Origin: Hypomyces perniciosus
Taxonomy: Eukaryota; Ascomycota; Sordariomycetes; Hypocreales; Hypocreaceae
Assembly: GCA_008477525.1 (NCBI GenBank)
Contig: SPDT01000005.1
Span: 1-64,000 of the forward strand
DNA: 64,000 bases
Direction of reading: 5' to 3'
Below, in pieces: positions 1 to 13,000 of this stretch. Positions within the stretch are counted from its first letter, which is position 1, and each line of letters opens with the position of its first letter. The position numbers and the translations under genes were made by a program. A model generated the notes under the pieces. It saw only the letters and a list, made by a program, of their open reading frames with translations, had not been told where the DNA came from and made no database searches.

Positions 1-31
1 GAGAACCTAACGCCACTACCACCTATAAGAT

Positions 32-178
32 AACCTTAACCCTAACCCTAACCCTAACCCTAACCCTAACCCTAACCCTAACCCTAACCCTAACCCTAAC
101 CCTAACCCTAACCCTAACCCTAACCCTAACCCTAACCCTAACCCTAACCCTAACCCTAACCCTAACCCTAACCCCTAA
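32..178. repeat. Telomere repeat (CCCTAA)n
   Basis: About 24 near-perfect CCCTAA units, i.e. the C-rich strand of the TTAGGG telomere, so the chromosome end lies to the left. The last unit is degenerate (ACCCCTAAC) before AT-rich DNA. About 30 bases at the extreme left are not telomeric. Confidence 0.97.
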
Positions 179-179
179 C

Positions 180-1500
180 TTATTTACATAATAATATTAT
201 ATCTTTTACCTATTAAAAATTAAACCATAATATTGTTAAATACTTTATAAATTATATAAAGGATAGTTATATAGTTTTTACGTAAAGCTTAGCTATTAAC
301 TTTAATACTTTTTAAAGCTTTAAAAATATTAATTTTAATATTTAATTATATAAAATATAATAGTGAAAAGCTTAAAGGATTTAATACTATAAAGTTATAA
401 TTACTATTAATATTAAGCTTTAAATTTAAATAAATTTTAATATATTAGCTTTCCTTTAACTTTATATTAAGCTTAATTGTAATAGTATTAATATAAAGTT
501 TTATTTTTACCTTTATAAAAATAATATTTTTTACTTTCTATTATCGCTTTTAAATATATATATTTTTAAGTTAAAGCAACTACTGTTTATAGGCTTTAAA
601 GGTATTATAAGTAAAGGTTTAATAGATTATTAGTATATTAATAGTATTATATATAAAAATATTAAAATAAACTGCTAAAACCTAATATTATAAAAGGGAA
701 GTTTTTAGTTATAATGCCTATTATAAGTATTATATTGAGTTTAAAGTAGGTGGGGTAGCTAGTCTTAGCTTAATTGTTATTGTTAAGGATAAAAGAGAAT
801 TCCTGGCTTATATTAAAGTTCCTCTAGAACTCGGTCCTAGCGTCGGGCCTCTTTCTAGGTTTAGCCAAAATAGAAAGGTTATCCAATTACACTGAAATCC
901 TTACTTTTTAGCCCTCCTTTTTAACAATTATGTATTAAGCTGGTAACCCGGGAAAAACTTAAAAGGATAGGATACTGCCTTTTTAGAATATTATATAAAA
1001 AACCCTAATAAGCCTGGCCCGCCTGCTTAGGTTAAAAAGGGGAAGATAACTAATTAACTAAACCTGCAATACAGCAGCCGCTTATAATAGAATCAATATA
1101 ATAAAAGGATTAGAATATATATAGCATTAGAATAGCCATTTAGGGGTAAATGGAGTTTAAAAAGGGGGGGTACTGTTATAGCACTAAACCTGCCCTTTGA
1201 TCACTTATTAGCATTATATATATCCTTACATAATAACTTAGTCCTACATCTTCGAACCATATTCTTATAGCTTCTTGCCTTATTTAAGGCACAATAAAGA
1301 TATTACCTTGACCTGCTATTCTGTGTGCCGTGATAATGCTTTATATAAGTCTCCGGGCGTGTATGTCGGTCAGTTAATTATGTACTATTATAGTGCGCTA
1401 TTTTATAACGGCTACTGCCATTAAGGGTAATTACCGAAATAATTAACTAAACGCTTTCAATATAACCGGTAAAAGCAGCAAATAAGTGGATCTCTTAAAG
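180..1500. repeat. RIP-decayed subtelomeric repeat DNA, no gene
   Basis: Very AT-rich sequence directly after the telomere, with no meaningful reading frame. Bases about 398-926 match, in inverted orientation, the block at 37440-38340 (without its inserted TIR element). The 3' part, about 700-926, is also related to the 580-bp LTR family and ends with the same bases (CCCTCCTTTTTAACA). CpA and TpG are depleted in favour of TpA, as expected for RIP. The 926-1500 part is less AT-rich and holds other repeat remnants. Confidence 0.75.
1159..1183 (+). repeat. Possible polypurine tract and LTR start of a dead retroelement
   Basis: A run AAAAAGGGGGGG (1159-1170) is followed three bases later by TGTTATAGC, the layout expected for a polypurine tract next to a 3' LTR. 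An AATAAA-type signal lies about 110 bases downstream. I could not find a second LTR or a clear LTR end, so this is a weak call. Confidence 0.3.
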
Positions 1501-2294
1501 CAAGTGTAATGATCCACAGTATCTTGCTATTCATGCTGTTCCGATACTGCAATTTTGCAAGCATATACGAAGACAAATGTCACTACATATATGCATTTAC
1601 AAACCAGGTGGTCAAAGCCCTCCAGCATATGCTTTACTTCGGAGCCGGAGTGGCCTGATGAAGTACGACATCAAGGCGCTTTAAGTTCCCTTTTTTATAG
1701 CCACAATGGCCGCGATCCTATGGAATGACATGCACAGCTGGCCGAAGGAGCGTTAATGCGGTGCAGGCTCTGATGAACGAGTATTCGATTACTAGTAGCG
1801 AGGAAGGACTCCAAAGGTGCCGGCTACTTATTCTCCAATACGAGATGAAATGCCAGAAGTTCACTAAGGAGGCTGACAGGGGCATTAAGAGCAATACAAT
1901 GACCCTCAAAGGTGGTAGCTTATCTTCTAGAAGAAAGAAGCCGCTCTCACTAAGAATAGACGTCTATTTGCGGCGAACCTACGCTTTTGGCGAAATTCTG
2001 ATACTACGCAGTTACTGAAGATTACATCAAGCAAGTGCACTCACAGCTGATAGAACGACGAAACCAAGCAACCGAACCATACTATCATATTTGCCTTCAA
2101 TTCTATGTAGCAATCTCCCACCCTAGACCATCAGGTCTCTGGGATCCTTTCTTTACAGACCATGTCGTAAGGATTGGCGGTAAACCATCGAGTGATGTAG
2201 CGGATTTTTTTAACCCCCCCCCAAACTGACAGTCAAACATCAGAGCCCCTGGCAAGCTGTAACTTTTTCGTTTGCCGTTGACTGCCTCCCTCTT
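1500..2294. other. Intergenic, no supported gene
   Basis: GC content rises towards normal. A 97-codon open frame at 1725-2018 (+) resembles nothing I know and has no signal peptide or domain pattern; I do not call it a gene. Confidence 0.5.
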
Positions 2295-2546
2295 CTACCA
2301 ACAGCCTGCAGGACATCTGCAGTCGGATCTCGAACCACCACCCCAGACTCTGCAGCATGTAGTGAATTCCGTCAACCTGTTGGAAATCTTGCTGGCAGGG
2401 CAATCGTTGCCAATAGATTTAGCCCCAAGGGATTTGCAGCATAAACTGGTGATACCATCCAGATTCTGACCAGCAAACTTGCATTTGCAAGCGTCAGCGG
2501 CAGTGGACAGAGCAGCAATGGTAAAAAGGGCGAGGCTGATCTTCAT
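2295..2546 (-). CDS. Small secreted cysteine-rich protein (effector-like)
   Basis: Single-exon frame of 83 residues from the ATG at 2546, which has a good context (CAAAATGAAG). The open frame extends upstream to 2720, but only this internal start puts a signal peptide at the N-terminus: MKISLALFTIAALSTAADA, with likely cleavage after ADA. The mature part is about 64 residues with ten cysteines, in the order C, C, CC, C, CC, C, C, C, which suggests up to five disulfides. It ends in a Cys-rich tail (CRCPAGCW). Size, secretion signal and cysteine density are typical of fungal small secreted proteins, including effectors and antimicrobial peptides. I do not recognise a named family. It is the protein gene nearest the telomere and has no obvious partner gene. 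Function is inference only. Confidence 0.6.
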   Translation of the reverse strand: MKISLALFTIAALSTAADACKCKFAGQNLDGITSLCCKSLGAKSIGNDCPASKISNRLTEFTTCCRVWGGGSRSDCRCPAGCW

Positions 2547-3180
2547 TTTGATGTGAGACTGGATGTTGTTGATATGCGGTAGGGTGATGGTGCAAAAGAC
2601 AAGTAGCTTGACGAACCAGATTGCAAGGTAGATTGATTCTGATGATATTGATTCAGTCCTTCTTAAAGCCTTCTGCGTAATGATTTGTAGGTGTTCGCGC
2701 GCCATTTTTAACCTCGTCATAATGCACTAGGTCTAATATTCATTGAGGCCTAAAAGTATCCAACTGCGCTCATTGACGTCCAAGTTCATCGACCGATCGG
2801 GATTCAAGAGCATTAACTCTCGTATTGTCAAAGACCGCCAACCAATGAGCGTACACTTTCATTCCCCAACAAACCCCAGAAACCCCTGACTCGCTCCAGT
2901 GACCCACTAGATCAATAATGCATGTTGGACTCAACTACCCCGTACAACTACCAACGCCAAGCGGAGATCGCCATTGTCTGTATTCCGTTCAGCAAGAAAT
3001 GGCTATTGTCAGACGCTCGCACCCACCAGGCAACCATATTTATGTACGTTGCGGAGCGGAAGAAGGCAAGCGGTAATTTTCTGGCGTCAAAGTCAAGAAT
3101 TCATCATGAAAATCTGTTACATCATTCTGCACAATGGAATCCTCTCTCTTCTGTCCAAACAATGGTCTTTCCATCCCGCC
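2547..3180. other. Intergenic, no supported gene
   Basis: Overlapping short frames at 2922-3287 (+) lack any recognisable domain and partly lie opposite the 3' exon of the metallo-beta-lactamase-fold gene. It probably holds the promoter of the small secreted protein. Confidence 0.5.
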
Positions 3181-4375
3181 TTAGTCCCACTGCCAAGGGG
3201 CCACGGCCGGGCTTATCTCCCTTAGGCAGCTCATTGAGAAAGTACCACCGGGACTGTTCTTTGTATCCTTTTTTTGCCAATCATTGATGTCGCGCACAGG
3301 GTCATTGTTATATATTGGGAGGAAGTCGAAAAGGGCTTCATCATGAGCAAGGCAAACGAAAACATTCGGGTTCGCATCGAATAATTGTAGCTTGTCAATG
3401 CTTCGCTGTGCAGCAAGCCGATCAGTAAAGGCGGTGTTGGGACCTAAAGGAAGTTTGTAAAATGGCTGTGTCCGTGCCTCGATGGACTCAGACCCGGAGT
3501 TGTTCCCAGCTGGGTGATACGTAGTAAATGCGGAGCATGGGCACGGATTCGGATAGTAGGAGTCGAGCTGATCCGATGGTAAGTGTGTTGGCATTGGCTT
3601 GTAAACTGTTGGCCGAAATGCACCAGTCATGTGGCAGCAGTCACCACCGAGGAAAGCAAACGTTTCTGGTGTTGTTCGTGCCAGCCCACAGATGTGTCCG
3701 ATAGCATGCTTTTGAGTTATCAGCACCTTATGACAATATCAGGATGAAGGTAATGAAATGACATACCCCGGGTACATCGAGCAGATAGAATGAGCCATCA
3801 CCAAAGTAGTCATGGGCAGGAAATCCGCCCACCATCAAACTGAACTCTGGTTCGTACAATCGGTGCCCTCTGTCCCTGTCGTCAGCACAAAGCCAGCATC
3901 ATGAACAAATAAGCAAGCAGCAGCCGGGCTTACTCTAAGTCACTTGCTAAAACAAACGGATTGTTTGGATTTTCTGGCCAACCTGGCGTAAAGTTTTCAG
4001 TAAACCCTGGTCCAACAACAATGTCGGTTGTGGAGGGAAACTTGGATCCGTCGCCAATGTGATCCCAGTGCCAGTGACTCCATACAATGGCCTCTATGCG
4101 CGCCAAAATATCAGCAATGTTACTGTGCAGTGAGAGAGATTGCCTTACTGAGCTGCATAAGATCGAATCCTGACGACAAAAGGATTTCATCGACACCACA
4201 AGCAATGTCAAGACCCGGCACAAGGCTTCCAACCAGCTTCTGGGTGGCTGGTGGGCTGAACAAATGCGGATGAGTCGCACACCATGTTGGTGGTGGTATC
4301 AATTGCCCGAATTCGCACTGTCTTGCTTGAGGCTGGCAGGGCTAGGTCAGGGATCGGCTCAGGGGGGGTTTCCAT
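3181..4375 (-). CDS. Metallo-beta-lactamase-fold hydrolase, N-terminal frame broken
   Basis: Putative zinc hydrolase of the MBL superfamily (lactonase/YtnP-like). The metal-binding motif SHWHWDH lies just after the intron at about 4060-4125; downstream are GHAIGH and LGGDCCH, the usual second and third metal-ligand regions. Introns I infer: about 55 nt (GTAAGG...CATAG) joining GFDLMQL to KAIVWSHWHWDH; 3876-3933 (58 nt); 3709-3766 (58 nt, AAG acceptor). With these removed the frame runs to the stop at 3181. The N-terminus from ATG 4375 begins METPPEPIPDLALP and looks like the family, but after ...SSAFVQP (about 4255) the frame must shift by one base to reach LVPGLDIACGVDEIL. The stretch between is about 30 residues shorter than I expect for the family, so a deletion with frameshift is likely. 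Possible pseudogene, or an assembly error. Confidence 0.6.
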
Positions 4376-5125
4376 GATGTCACGGCAATATTTGATTCAA
4401 GATGATGCTGATGTACTCGTATATCATGAAAAGCGCCGTTGATATGATGATACTTGGTGTTGGTGGATGGATGCCTGGTTGATTTTAAGCACATGGCCCC
4501 CTACTTTCAAGTAGTCGTTGTAATATTAGTGGTTCTATAGGCTCTGCTCCCAAATAGATCTATATACTCGGCGTCGAGACAGTACTAGTAGTAGTAGTTG
4601 TGACTAAGGGTAAGAGTTGAGAGGTTTCTGAGACAGGACAAGCCCGGGACGAGTCACGCTTACGGCAGAATTGCGGGTGCAAAGTAGTATGACACACCGC
4701 CATGGCGTCAATGTGAAACTAACTACCTAACACGGCGCGCCGCTATTATCCTGTGTCATATTTATATACTAGCCATGCCATAGTCAGTCAAAATGACCTC
4801 ATGGGTCTGTGTTTTGCGTTAATATGCGCTGTATGGGACCCGATCTCATTGACGCATCTACCCTAGTCCAGCTGAATCGACGAAACAGTTCGCAAAAGCA
4901 AAACTGCGCCATAGACTGGTAACTTCGGCAGTTTCATGAGTAAGTCTGTGAGAAGGAGTCATGGTCCATGGCATTTAGGACTATGTATGGCATAATCCCG
5001 ATGGATGTGACAATGACCATCGGATTGAAATACGCGGAAAGACGTACGGAGTAGCATTTGTCTATAAGGTTGACGATCATAGAAGAAATCGTAATGCTCG
5101 ATTGGATGTGATCTATAGTCTCTCT
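4376..5125. other. Intergenic, nothing recognised
   Basis: Normal-GC sequence between two minus-strand genes, with no sizeable open frame and no repeat that I can see, apart from a short TAGTAGTAGTAG run near 4590. Confidence 0.5.
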
Positions 5126-6252
5126 TTACATCTCAGAGCGACTCCTGAGTCTTTCAGCCTCCAGAGCCTCCAACTCCTTCTCCAATTTAATCATGTTTTC
5201 TAGTCTCCTCGTCACCCAATCGTCTAGAGTAATTTCTTCATACATTTTCCCCTTAGACCCAATGCAGGTGTCCACGACGCTGACAGTCTCATGCGCCCCG
5301 AATCCAGTGAAGGTTATACTGACGCGCTCGCGGTCGCTCCAGTCCTGTGCACGATGCACTGTGCTAACATAGACGTCGTTTGTGATCCGCTGCAGGAGGT
5401 CGGCTATGTTAACCACAAAGGTACCGGGGATGGGTCGCGCATTCATCCATTGGCCCTCGCGGTTCAGCACCTGTAGTCCTCCAGTATCATCTTGCCATAG
5501 GACTGTGAAGACCTGGAAGTCGGTGTGCGAGCCTATGGATCCTTGGACGGCCAGGTCGCCAGGGGTCTTGGAGGGGGTAAAAGGAGGGTAATAATTGAGG
5601 CCAGTGTTAATATTTGGATATCGCATTTTGTCGTCGAAAAATCCTTCTGGAAGATCAAGGGAGAGGGCAAAGGAGCGAATCAGTGCCCTTGTCAGCTTGA
5701 GTCCAGCTCGGAAATAGTCCATCACGGCTTCTTTGAAGTGAGGAACTGAAGCTGTGCCCTCCCATTGGAGGTCTTGGTAGTGAAAATATTTTCTGACGTG
5801 TTGAAGAATATCCCCTAGGTCATTCACCGTAGCGTCGTAGTTCAGGTCGTATCTACAAATGAACATTTCCTTCCCATCGTGGCCTTCAAAGGGATTGATC
5901 TTCATAGCTCGTGGCGGAAAATAGCCGCCGAAGTTGTTAGAGTCAGGTGCCTTGGCCTTCAACTTCGTATTAGAGTCTTGCTGAAAAAAGTCCAGTACGG
6001 CCTCGTGGGCTGCGTCAATAACTGACAAGGGCACTCCGTGGTTACTGATGTAGAAGAAGCCGATGTTGGTGGCCGCATCGCGTATCTCTCGGGCAACGGC
6101 CTTCCGGTCGTCAAGAGAGTCGCTGAATATGAGAGAAATGTCAATGATGGGAATCTCCCAGTGACAGGCCCGTTGGGTGAGGCAAGTCGGAGTTCGAACT
6201 TCTCGTGCCCAGTGGGATTAGTGACTGTTTCTTTCGCCATGATAGGACACAT
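5126..6252 (-). CDS. 2-oxoglutarate/Fe(II)-dependent oxygenase (isopenicillin-N-synthase-like)
   Basis: Non-heme iron oxygenase of the DIOX_N/2OG-FeII_Oxy type, common as a tailoring enzyme in fungal metabolite clusters. In the 302-residue frame from ATG 6034 the iron ligands are H170 and D172 (SHTDFQ) and H227 (STVHRAQ), and the 2OG-binding pair is R237/S239 (RVSITF). The N-terminal domain core (IPIIDISLIF, GFFYISNHGVP) lies upstream of 6034 in the same frame, so the true protein is longer. That frame has no ATG before a stop. The likely start (MCPIMAKETV at 6252, or MAKETV at 6240) is in another frame and would join at about 6157-6159, where GGG would have to be GGGG. This is either a one-base deletion that kills the gene or a homopolymer error. 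It is divergent from the polyketide synthase across a 1.07-kb intergenic region. Confidence 0.75.
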
Positions 6253-7326
6253 ATTTCAAATTTTGCAAAGGTGTAAGCAGTAAAATTGGCACTATACGTT
6301 GCTTTCTTTAGAAAAGGGAACACATCAAGTAGTACTAGCCTGGCCTTGATTGGCGTGGGTAGAAAAGCCGTTTTATACTTGGGCATCTACATCACTGCAA
6401 TGTACAAGTTCTATTTATTGTATTGCCTCAACATTTAACGTTCATTTTGAACTGACGTGTGCCCAGCCCGGGACCGACAAGCTGGTATTTGCCGACATGT
6501 AACAGAACAGTACGGCTGAGTCTAGCTAGGTAGGTAGCTTACTATTGCTTCCGGCGGTGAGATGCACCCTTTGGACACCACAGGTAAGACAATGTGTTAA
6601 AACTGATGCAGATGATGATTAAGGTGTGGAATGTGTCTTTCATCTCGCATATCGGGCGTTAGTACTCCGTAGCTGGTAGAATAATCAACTGCCGATGTTC
6701 CTTTCGATGGGGTCCGCCATGGCCAAGGGATAAGACATTGTGCCACTGACCCATCTGCCGAGATCACCTTAGATAGTAGTACATACCACGAGCTTCCTAT
6801 TATTGCAATTCCCTTTGTGTAGTAATTCTAGTAGAGAGGGCTTATGGTTCTAGCCCTCAGCCCGTCATGCATCCATAGCCCCGGCCCGTTCCATGATTGC
6901 GGGCGCTGGGTTATGATCGTGTTAGTGAAGAAATCAACCTAGCCTTTATTTGTATCTGCCAAGCCGCCACATCGCCGAGGACTTAGATCTACAACATGAG
7001 ACGCATGTCTTTCTGTGCTAAGACATATATGCCCAGGTAGCTGGTAGCCGACAGCATGAGGTATGTATGTATGGAGTACTATGAGTACAAATGAGGTTCG
7101 GTGATAAGTGGATAACTGGCTAGGCATGATAGAACCGGTGCATGTACTATTAAAACTATTAAAAGGGCTTCCTTGAACCGCTTTTCATGTCTCCAAGCCC
7201 CTTTACCAACACTCTTCCTTGCCTTGGACAAATTGAGTCGAAGTCTGGTATCTCATAAGAAGCTTACCCCCGTCATAAAAAGAGACAGAACATCACATCG
7301 CGCACAGTTGTCTCCATATTAGGACC
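6253..7326. promoter_or_regulatory. Divergent intergenic region between oxygenase and polyketide synthase
   Basis: Contains no supported gene. By position it holds both promoters. I see no motif that I can assign with confidence. Confidence 0.4.
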
Positions 7327-7440
7327 ATGCTTCCGTCGTGTTCTTTATCCCTTTCATTTTCCTCATCCGAGGGAACAGCTTTAATACCCGAGGCTGAGAG
7401 GTCGACTTTAAACACACCCGTTACTAAACAAAGTCGATAT

Positions 7441-7495
7441 GTATATGAGCATGCTCCATTCTTGGTTGGGCCCAGTGCTAATACCATGATGTCAG
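7441..7495 (+). other. Spliceosomal intron of the PKS
   Basis: The 55-nt intron starts GTATAT, has a GCTAATAC branch-like motif and ends GTCAG. Removing it joins ...TKQSRY to FIQDVAVVGMACRVAG in frame, giving the standard KS N-terminus and fixing the start at 7327. Confidence 0.75.
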
Positions 7496-9413
7496 TTTAT
7501 TCAAGATGTAGCCGTTGTCGGCATGGCGTGCCGTGTTGCTGGCAGTAATAATTTCCCTGAACAGCTCTAGCAATCACTTCTCAACAAGAGGGACGCCTCT
7601 AGAGAAATTCCTTCGATGAGATGGGAGCCGTATTATCGTCGAGACCCCCGCAACTCCAAAACACTGAATCAGACCACATCCCGGGGTTACTTCCTAGATC
7701 ACCTTGAGAATTTCGACGCGCAGTTTTTTGGCATCTCCCCCAAGGAGGCCGAACAAATGGATCCCCAACAGAGAATATCTCTCGAGGTAGCTTGGGAGGC
7801 TCTAGAGAACGCCGGAGTTCCTGCAAAGAGCCTTTCGGGAAGTGACACGGCTGTCTTCTGGGGTGTCAATTCTGACGATTACTCCAAGCTGGTCCTCGAG
7901 GATCTGCCGAATATTGAAGCATGGATGGGTATTGGGACTGCATACTGCGGTGTCCCCAATCGGATCTCATATCACCTGAACTTGATGGTTCCAAGTACAG
8001 CAGTAGATGCTGCGTGCGCTTCGTCTCTGGTTGCCATCCACCACGGAGTTCAGTCAATCATTCTCGGTGAATTAAAAGTGGGCATTGTTGGGGGCGTCAA
8101 TGCCCTCTGTGGCCCTGGGCTTCTTGTGTATTGGATCGAGCCGGTGCTGTGTCTCCCGAAGGGCGCTGTCGTTCCTTTGATAACAATGCTCGAGGATATG
8201 GACGCGGCGAGGGTGCCGGTGCCGTTATTTTAAAAAACATCTCGCAAGCCATACAAGATGGAGATCGTATTCTTGCTATCATCAAAGGCACTGCAGTTGC
8301 GCAGGATGGCAAGACAAATGGAATCATGGCACCAAACCTCGAGACTCAAGCGCTGGTCGCTCGCAATGCTCTGAAAGCAGCTTAAATTGACCCTCTGGCG
8401 GTAAGATACGTAGAGGCACATGCGACTTCCACTCCTTTGGGTGACCCAACGGAAATCTCAGCTATTGCCGATGTCTATGGAACAGGACGCAAACGGGGTG
8501 ACCCATGCTTCATCGGATCCGTCAAGCCCAACATTGGGCATTTGGGGGCAGGAGCTGGCGTCATGGGTTTTATCAAGACTGTTCTAGCTGTACAGAGAGG
8601 GGTCATACCCCCTCAGACAAACCTCGGAACTCTCAACAAGCGCATTGATTGGGACACCACAGGGCTCAAAGTCGTTCAAGAAATAACGAAATGGCCAGAT
8701 ACGGATTCGGTACGGCGGGCAGCTATCTGTTCCTACGGTTATGGGGGTACAGTCTCTCATGCTATCATTCAGGAATTTGTTCCACCTGGAGTGACAGATC
8801 TACCAGAACCTGTGAAATCGCCTTCCAGCACCGGTCTTTCGTCAGTTCTGATGCTATCGGGACCGCAAGAAAAGCGCCTCTCCATACAAGCCCGGGCGCT
8901 TATAGAATGGATGGAGTCCAATAGCCATCGAAATGATTTACAGAGTATTGCAACTACTCTTGCAGTCCGACGAGACCATCATGACTATCGCGTGGCCGTG
9001 GTGGTAGACAACCAACCAGATGCAATCCAAGCGCTTCGTCAGGTGGAGGATGGCGCGAGCTGTCCCTGGATGGCCCAGGGCCGTGTTCTTGGACCCGACG
9101 TCAAAAAGGACATCGTATGGGTATTCTCCGGTCATGGAGCCCAGTGGTCTGACATGGGCAAGCAGCTGCTGGAAACCCCAGTGTTTCACCGTGCTATTCG
9201 GCCTTTGGACGATATCGTGAATTTGGAAATTGGAGTCACCAATTGCGCTGCTTCAAAGTGGCGATTTCGAATCTTCTGACCATGTTCAGATCCTGACCTA
9301 CATCATGCAGATTGGCTTTAGTGCAATTCTGAATAGCTATGGTATTTTCCCTCAGGCAGTTATTGGCCACTCCGTTGGAGAGATCGCTGCAACTGTCGTT
9401 GCAGGAGCTATCT

Positions 9414-10022
<609 letters not shown>

Positions 10023-13000
10023 ACACCGGAAGAAGGTGCTATTATCATCACTCGCCGCTCGGTGCTATATCGCCAGGTCATTGGTCAAGGGAGGATGATT
10101 CTGGTGAATAAGCCATATGCAGAAATCGCTGAGGAACTTCACAGCAGGGACGACCTAGTTGTTGCGATTGATTCCTCTCCGACATCATGTGTGGTTGCAG
10201 GACCTACACTGGCAGTGAACGAAGCTGCAGAGGACTTCAAGCAACGCTCTATAAAGGTATTCACAGTTCAAACAGACATCGCATTCCATAGCCCAATGCC
10301 CAAGAAGCTAGTGAATCCGTTGATGAACGCCCTGGATGGCTCTATCTCGCCCACAGCCCCAATTCGAGCGAAGTTATACTCAACCTCTCTGCGGGATCCC
10401 CGTGGACAAGATCTACGAGATTCGTTATATTGGGCCAACAACATGGTAAATCCTGTCCATCTTACGTCTGCTGTGCAGACTGCGATGGAGGACTCCTACA
10501 GAATCTTCTTGGAGATCTCCTCTCACCCTCTGATATCCCACTCTATTAATGAGACTTTGATGCATGCAGGGATTGAAGATTACTCTGTAGTACCTACACT
10601 GGTGAGAAAGAAACCGGGCGAGAAGAGCATTCTCTATGCCATCGCTCAGCATCACTGTCGGGGGGTGCCCGTAAACTGGAGGGTCCAGTCGTCCGCCTCC
10701 TGGGAAAAGGAGCTGCCGACTACTTGTTGGATACACCGGCCAGCCTGGCGCAAGATTGAAGCTGGCGCTGCCGTTTCAGTGCAAACCCATGATGTAGAAA
10801 AGCACACCATCCTGGGCCAGCGCATTGGCATTGCTGGTACGGACACTGTGGTGTATACGACCCGATTGGACAACGATAGCAAGCGTTTCCCTGGAAATCA
10901 CCCTCTGCATGGGACTGAGATTGTTCCAGCTGCTATTCTGGTCAATACATTTATCAAGGCCACAAGGGCTAACGTGCTGGAAAACGTCATACTACGTGTC
11001 CCCGTCGCAATCAACGCACCGCGATCTGTCCAGATAGTCGCACAACGAGGTGAATTGAAGATTTTATCCCGCTTGATCCAGGAACATCAGAGTGACTCAG
11101 ACAAGTCATCTTGGGTCATTCACACCACTGCGCGGTGGGATATCCAAAATGAAATTCCTGGCGGACCCATTGACATTGCAGCCACAAAGGCCCGAATCAA
11201 GACCCGACTACGAGATGACTTCACCATTGACTACTTGGAGAAAGTCGGTGTCTCTGCCATGGGGTTCCCGTGGGCAGTGAGGGGGCATTATGGCAATTCC
11301 AAAGAGATGCTCGCGATGGTTGATGTGGCTCCCGATGTCCCTGCAGATGCCACCCTCCCCTGGGACATGACCTCTTGGGCACCGATTCTTGATGCTGCCA
11401 CGTCAGTAGGGTCGACAATCTTCTTCAACGAACCGCGGCTTCGCATGCCAGCTCAGATCCAGCGGGTAAGCATATTTGCAAAAGGCAATCCTCCGAAAGT
11501 TGGTTGGCTTTATGTGCAGGAGGCGTCCGACATGGCTCTCGCCTCCGACGTCAGTGTCCTCGATGAGGCCGGCCAGATCCTAGCTAATTTACTTCTATGC
11601 GCTTCTCTGAGATTGAGGGAACACCGGGTGTCAGTGGCAGCATGGAAAGCCTGGTTCATCAAATTACCTGGCCACCCGCAATGCCAGCAGAGGAGCCTCT
11701 GCCCATCACCCAATTTATTCTGGTCTCTGACGCTGTGATTCTGACCGAGACGTATGCCAGCACAATCCCGGCAAAGGTCAAGACGATCCGGGTGTCCTCT
11801 GCCGATGCGCTTGCAACCACATACAGACACGGGGATCTTCCTTTGGAGAAAGAAACAGCCATTGTTTACATCCCGGGCGAAGTTTTGTCGATGCATCATA
11901 TTCCCGAGGCTGCTGAAGAATTCAATTGGCAACTTCTAGAAATCCTGAAATTCATCATTCACAAGAATTTGCCAGTAAGAGTGTTTGTGCTCACATCGAA
12001 CACCGCAGAAGGAACCACGCCAACTGCCCTGGCACATGCGCCACTGGTTGGACTGGGTCGAGTCCTAGCCAGTGAGCATCCCGAACAATTCGGAGGTTTG
12101 ATTGACAATGAGATCACAGCTTTCCCATTTACGGCAATTCGCTATATCCAGGGTGCTGACGTTATCCGCATTCACGATGCAGTGCTGAGGACAGCACGCT
12201 TACGAAGTCTTCCCCGACACAAGTTGTTGCCTCTAACTCAAGCTCCTCAATTACTACCTCAGCCAGATGGGACGTATCTCATCACCGGTGGTCTAGGCGC
12301 TCTTGGCCTCGAGGTGGCCGAGTTCCTGGTGGAGCAGGGCGCGCGACGACTAGTACTTGTTTCCCGGAGATCTCTCCCTCCCCGGAAGACGTGGGATCAG
12401 ATTCACGATGGCTTGGCTCCTATCATCAACAAAATCAAGAGCCTGGAGACCCACGGAGCATTTGTCCATTTGTTAGCGCTAGATATCAGCAGCAAGAGGG
12501 CTGCACAGGATCTATCTGATGCATTGGACAGACTGTCTCTGCCACCGGTGCGTGGAGTGATTCATGCCGCCGGGGCCCTGGATAACCAGTTGGTGTTGGA
12601 GACAACCAAGGATGCCTTTGCTCGTGTCTTGGCAGCCAAGGTTACGGGTAGCTTGGTGTTGCATGAGGTCTTCCCACCTGGGTCAGTTGACTTCTTCATC
12701 CTGTTCTCCTCATGTGGACAGCTCGTAGGTTTCCCAGGCCGAAGCTCCTACGGTAGCGCCAATGCGTTCCTGGACACATTGGCTACACATCGTCGGGGAC
12801 AGGGAGACCACGCAGTGGCGTTTCAGTGGACGTCGTGGCGCGGCTTGGGAATGGGCGCCAGCACAGACTTTATCAACGCAGAGCTGGAAAGCAAAGGAAT
12901 AACTGACGTGACACGCGACGAGGCATTCGCAGCCTGGATGCATCTCGCCAGGTATGACATCGACCATGGCGTCGTGCTGCGCAGCCTAGCCTTTGATGAA

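Noticed and set aside
2922..3287. Overlapping plus-strand frames
   Set aside because: No domain or signal peptide; partly antisense to the 3' exon of the metallo-beta-lactamase-fold gene.
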